Below are positions 63,462 through 64,000 of a DNA stretch of 64,000 nt, in pieces; within the stretch, counting starts at the first letter, position 1; the number at the start of each line of letters is the position of its first letter. The position numbers were made by a program, and so were the translations under genes. Source of the DNA: Hanleya hanleyi (taxonomy: Eukaryota > Mollusca > Polyplacophora > Lepidopleurida > Hanleyidae); the NCBI GenBank assembly GCA_036873755.1, contig JAVTVY010033732.1, positions 80,455 through 144,454 of the forward strand, given 5' to 3'. The notes beneath the pieces are model-generated. The model did no database searches. It had not been told where the DNA came from and worked only from the letters and a program-made list of their open reading frames with translations.

Positions 63462-63872
63462 TTGTCTATATACCTAGTTATATTTCAAACTGTATGTACA
63501 GTAAGAATATGTAGTTATTCTCAAACAGGAAAACATGTTTACATTCAGAGTAATGATCATAGCTATTCCGCCATGAATAAAGCTAAGCATTCTCCGGAGT
63601 TTGATAGTGAGCATGGGTATGCCAAACGGCAGCACGGTGGAGAGCCCGCTATTGAACATCAGAATGGGCAGCATAACAGTGAGGCTGTTAATCAACATGA
63701 CTATGCCAAGAAAAAGGCAGATGTAGTGAAGATGAAGCGACGTAAGAGATATTTCACATCGAGTTCAGCTAAACAGCTGAAACACGAGTATCATTACCAA
63801 TACTGTTTCCTTGCAAGATATAATGCGACTACGACTGGTGTTGAGCTCCCTTTGCTCGAGGAAGATAGCTAA
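63462..63872 (+). CDS. Hypothetical ORF, 136 codons
   Basis: Not recognised. From the first internal Met (MNKAKHSPEF) the protein is hydrophilic with many His, Gln and Lys, a basic patch KMKRRKRYF and the end LPLLEEDS. The first 30 codons read like non-coding sequence, so a start at the later ATG (about 63,572) or an upstream splice acceptor is likelier. It could be part of a mobile element or an exon; no promoter or splice site convinces me. Confidence 0.25.
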   Translation: MSIYLVIFQTVCTVRICSYSQTGKHVYIQSNDHSYSAMNKAKHSPEFDSEHGYAKRQHGGEPAIEHQNGQHNSEAVNQHDYAKKKADVVKMKRRKRYFTSSSAKQLKHEYHYQYCFLARYNATTTGVELPLLEEDS

Positions 63873-64000
63873 AGCTGTAATGAACACACCCTCACTGAAG
63901 CAAGCATGTGTTGAGCTTATGTGTGAAACATCTGCCCTGGCTACTGATAAGATGAAAGCCAGACCACATAGTCCCTCTCTGTTAATGGTGAAGGATTTTT
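63873..64000. other. Window end, nothing recognised
   Basis: Short tail after the 136-codon ORF; no feature seen. Confidence 0.4.

Noticed and set aside
1..64000. tRNA or rRNA genes
   Set aside because: I looked for B-box-like GGTTCGAATCC and conserved rRNA words and saw none; a covariance-model scan would be decisive.

Overview
The window is animal nuclear DNA, probably from a marine invertebrate and most likely a mollusc. The clues are spliced solute-carrier exons, long satellite arrays, LINE and other reverse-transcriptase remnants, GTGAGTGAG-type SINE fragments and a Polinton/Maverick element. The host assignment is inference; no rRNA, tRNA or mitochondrial marker is present.

Layout. 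1-13.27 kb: AT-rich host sequence with a Ty3/gypsy pol remnant (about 2.43-3.54 kb, minus), the terminal coding exon of an SLC36-like amino-acid transporter (4325-4563, plus), two decayed reverse-transcriptase fragments, a foldback element and a decayed ORF1-like region. 13,274-26,982: a Polinton with both ends intact and a perfect 6-bp target duplication GACGAT. Its long inverted repeats (1.47 and 1.93 kb) are packed with motifs resembling NRF1, YY1, CRE/ETS, NF-Y and octamer sites. Its genes encode a protease, double jelly-roll capsid protein, pX/pVI-like basic protein, penton-like protein, integrase with chromodomain, packaging ATPase (broken), a mucin-like membrane protein, a paralogous pair and a zinc-finger protein that looks like the amino-terminal remnant of the DNA polymerase ORF. 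Early-type genes each carry a TATA box 37-51 nt upstream of the ATG. Virion genes are packed almost end to end without recognisable TATA boxes. Loss of the polymerase and half of the ATPase makes the copy non-autonomous.

27.9-52.5 kb: the 5' half of a divergent SLC5 (sodium/solute cotransporter) gene on the plus strand, six exons. Intron 1 is 19.2 kb and mostly two satellites (36-bp and 41-bp monomers), with a 5'-truncated L1/Tx1-type LINE inside the second and a 1-kb foldback element carrying inverted arrays of a 22-bp unit. The donor of exon 5 sits in a 43-bp unit tandemly repeated five times.

52.5-64 kb: apparently intron 6 of the SLC5 gene or beyond. It contains a 780-bp foldback, a frameshifted C2H2 zinc-finger ORF, and a 4-kb near-perfect palindrome that duplicates an acidic zinc-finger gene and its minisatellite in inverted orientation. 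A 2.85-kb element with CAGT-type terminal repeats and a TA duplication abuts the palindrome. A 136-aa ORF of unknown nature lies at the end.
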